A stretch of 5,760 nt of DNA from JAMWZF01 sp041628615 (GTDB taxonomy: Bacteria; Pseudomonadota; Alphaproteobacteria; Rhodobacterales; Rhodobacteraceae). Within the stretch, counting starts at the first letter, position 1. Each line of letters opens with the position of its first letter. The notes beneath the pieces are model-generated. The model was not told where the DNA came from and made no database searches. It saw nothing but the letters and a program-made list of their open reading frames with translations. The position numbers and the translations under genes are program-made. Shown one piece after another: positions 5,415 through 5,760 of this stretch. The DNA is taken from NCBI GenBank assembly GCA_041628615.1, contig JBFKOW010000196.1, forward strand, positions 1 to 5,760. The letters are read 5' to 3'.

Positions 5415-5760
5415 ATGGTCGTTCTGAACAAGATCTACACCAAGACCGGCGACGACGGGGAAACCGCGCTGGGCAACGGCGCCCGTGTGGCAAAGCATTC
5501 CCTCCGGGTGAACGCCTACGGCACCGTCGACGAGACCAACGCCACCGTCGGGCTGGCCCGGCTGCACGCCGACGAGGCGCTGGAGGCCCGTCTGGCGGCG
5601 ATCCAGAACGACCTGTTCGACCTCGGCGCCGACCTGTGCCGCCCGGACATGGAGAGGGACGCCGAGGCCGAGTATCCGCCGCTGCGGATGACCGCCGGAC
5701 AGGTGGCCCGTCTCGAGACCGAGATCGACGGCATGAACGAGGCGCTCGAGCCGCTGCGCA
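5415..5760 (+). CDS. pduO: PduO-type cob(I)alamin adenosyltransferase, N-terminal part (cut by the window edge)
   Basis: This enzyme transfers the 5'-deoxyadenosyl group of ATP to cob(I)alamin or cob(I)yrinic acid a,c-diamide, making coenzyme B12 in the cytoplasm. The first 115 codons of a protein usually about 190 aa long are present. The family hallmarks are clear: KIYTKTGDDGETAL (residues 6-19) with the ATP-binding TGDDGET loop (11-17), RVNAYGTVDETNATVG (31-46) with Asp39-Glu40, and the IQNDLFDLGADL helix that follows. The later helices carrying the RxxxRxxER-type motif are beyond the right edge. It is the PduO type, not the CobA/BtuR type, which has a classic P-loop. ATG 5415 follows a weak GGGG at 5407-5410, 10 bp after the HIG1 stop. 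In related genomes this gene is, as I recall, often followed by etfBA, which cannot be checked here. Adenosylcobalamin would serve mutases such as methylmalonyl-CoA mutase. Confidence 0.94.
   Translation, partial: MVVLNKIYTKTGDDGETALGNGARVAKHSLRVNAYGTVDETNATVGLARLHADEALEARLAAIQNDLFDLGADLCRPDMERDAEAEYPPLRMTAGQVARLETEIDGMNEALEPLR

Noticed and set aside
5129..5567. Several minus-strand frames opposite the HIG1 and adenosyltransferase genes
   Set aside because: They are antisense to two well-supported genes, have no recognisable domains, and show the typical Arg/Ser/Pro/His-rich shadow composition.

Overview
The window looks like an ordinary stretch of chromosome from a high-GC alphaproteobacterium, most likely a member of the Rhodobacterales (Paracoccaceae/Roseobacteraceae). 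This rests on strong G/C bias at third codon positions, an EF-Tu N-terminus typical of that group, the form of ParC, a short membrane-anchored SH3 protein, and a HIG1 'twin transmembrane' protein beside a PduO-type cobalamin adenosyltransferase. The assignment comes from recognising protein families by eye; no search was run.

Left part (1-3271), all on the minus strand. Reading in the direction of transcription, the order is parC (topoisomerase IV subunit A, complete, 769 aa), then a 209-aa predicted lipoprotein of unknown function, then the first 44 codons of tuf (EF-Tu), which leaves the window at its left edge. The gene before tuf is not fusA, so this tuf is probably the copy outside the rpsL-rpsG-fusA operon. 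The parC-lipoprotein gap (94 bp) and the lipoprotein-tuf gap (104 bp) both contain hairpins. The second gap also has a plausible tuf promoter.

Divergent intergenic region (3272-3503). At 232 bp this is the longest gene-free stretch. It holds a good candidate parC promoter placed so close to the ATG that the mRNA may be nearly leaderless, a perfect 12-bp palindrome about 54 bp upstream of the predicted start point, and a weaker candidate promoter for the rightward gene.

Right part (3504-5760), all on the plus strand. It encodes a membrane-anchored protein with a long Ala/Pro-rich linker and a C-terminal bacterial SH3 domain, a YbbO-like short-chain dehydrogenase/reductase, a 67-aa HIG1-domain protein with two membrane segments, and the first 115 codons of a PduO-type cob(I)alamin adenosyltransferase that runs off the right edge. 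The last two genes are 10 bp apart and are probably co-transcribed.

I see no mobile element, CRISPR array, tRNA, rRNA, prophage or obvious novel defence system. The points most worth a second look are the near-leaderless parC promoter with its palindrome, the Ala at the quinolone-critical Ser position of ParC, the unassigned lipoprotein with its corrected GTG start, and the HIG1/adenosyltransferase pair.
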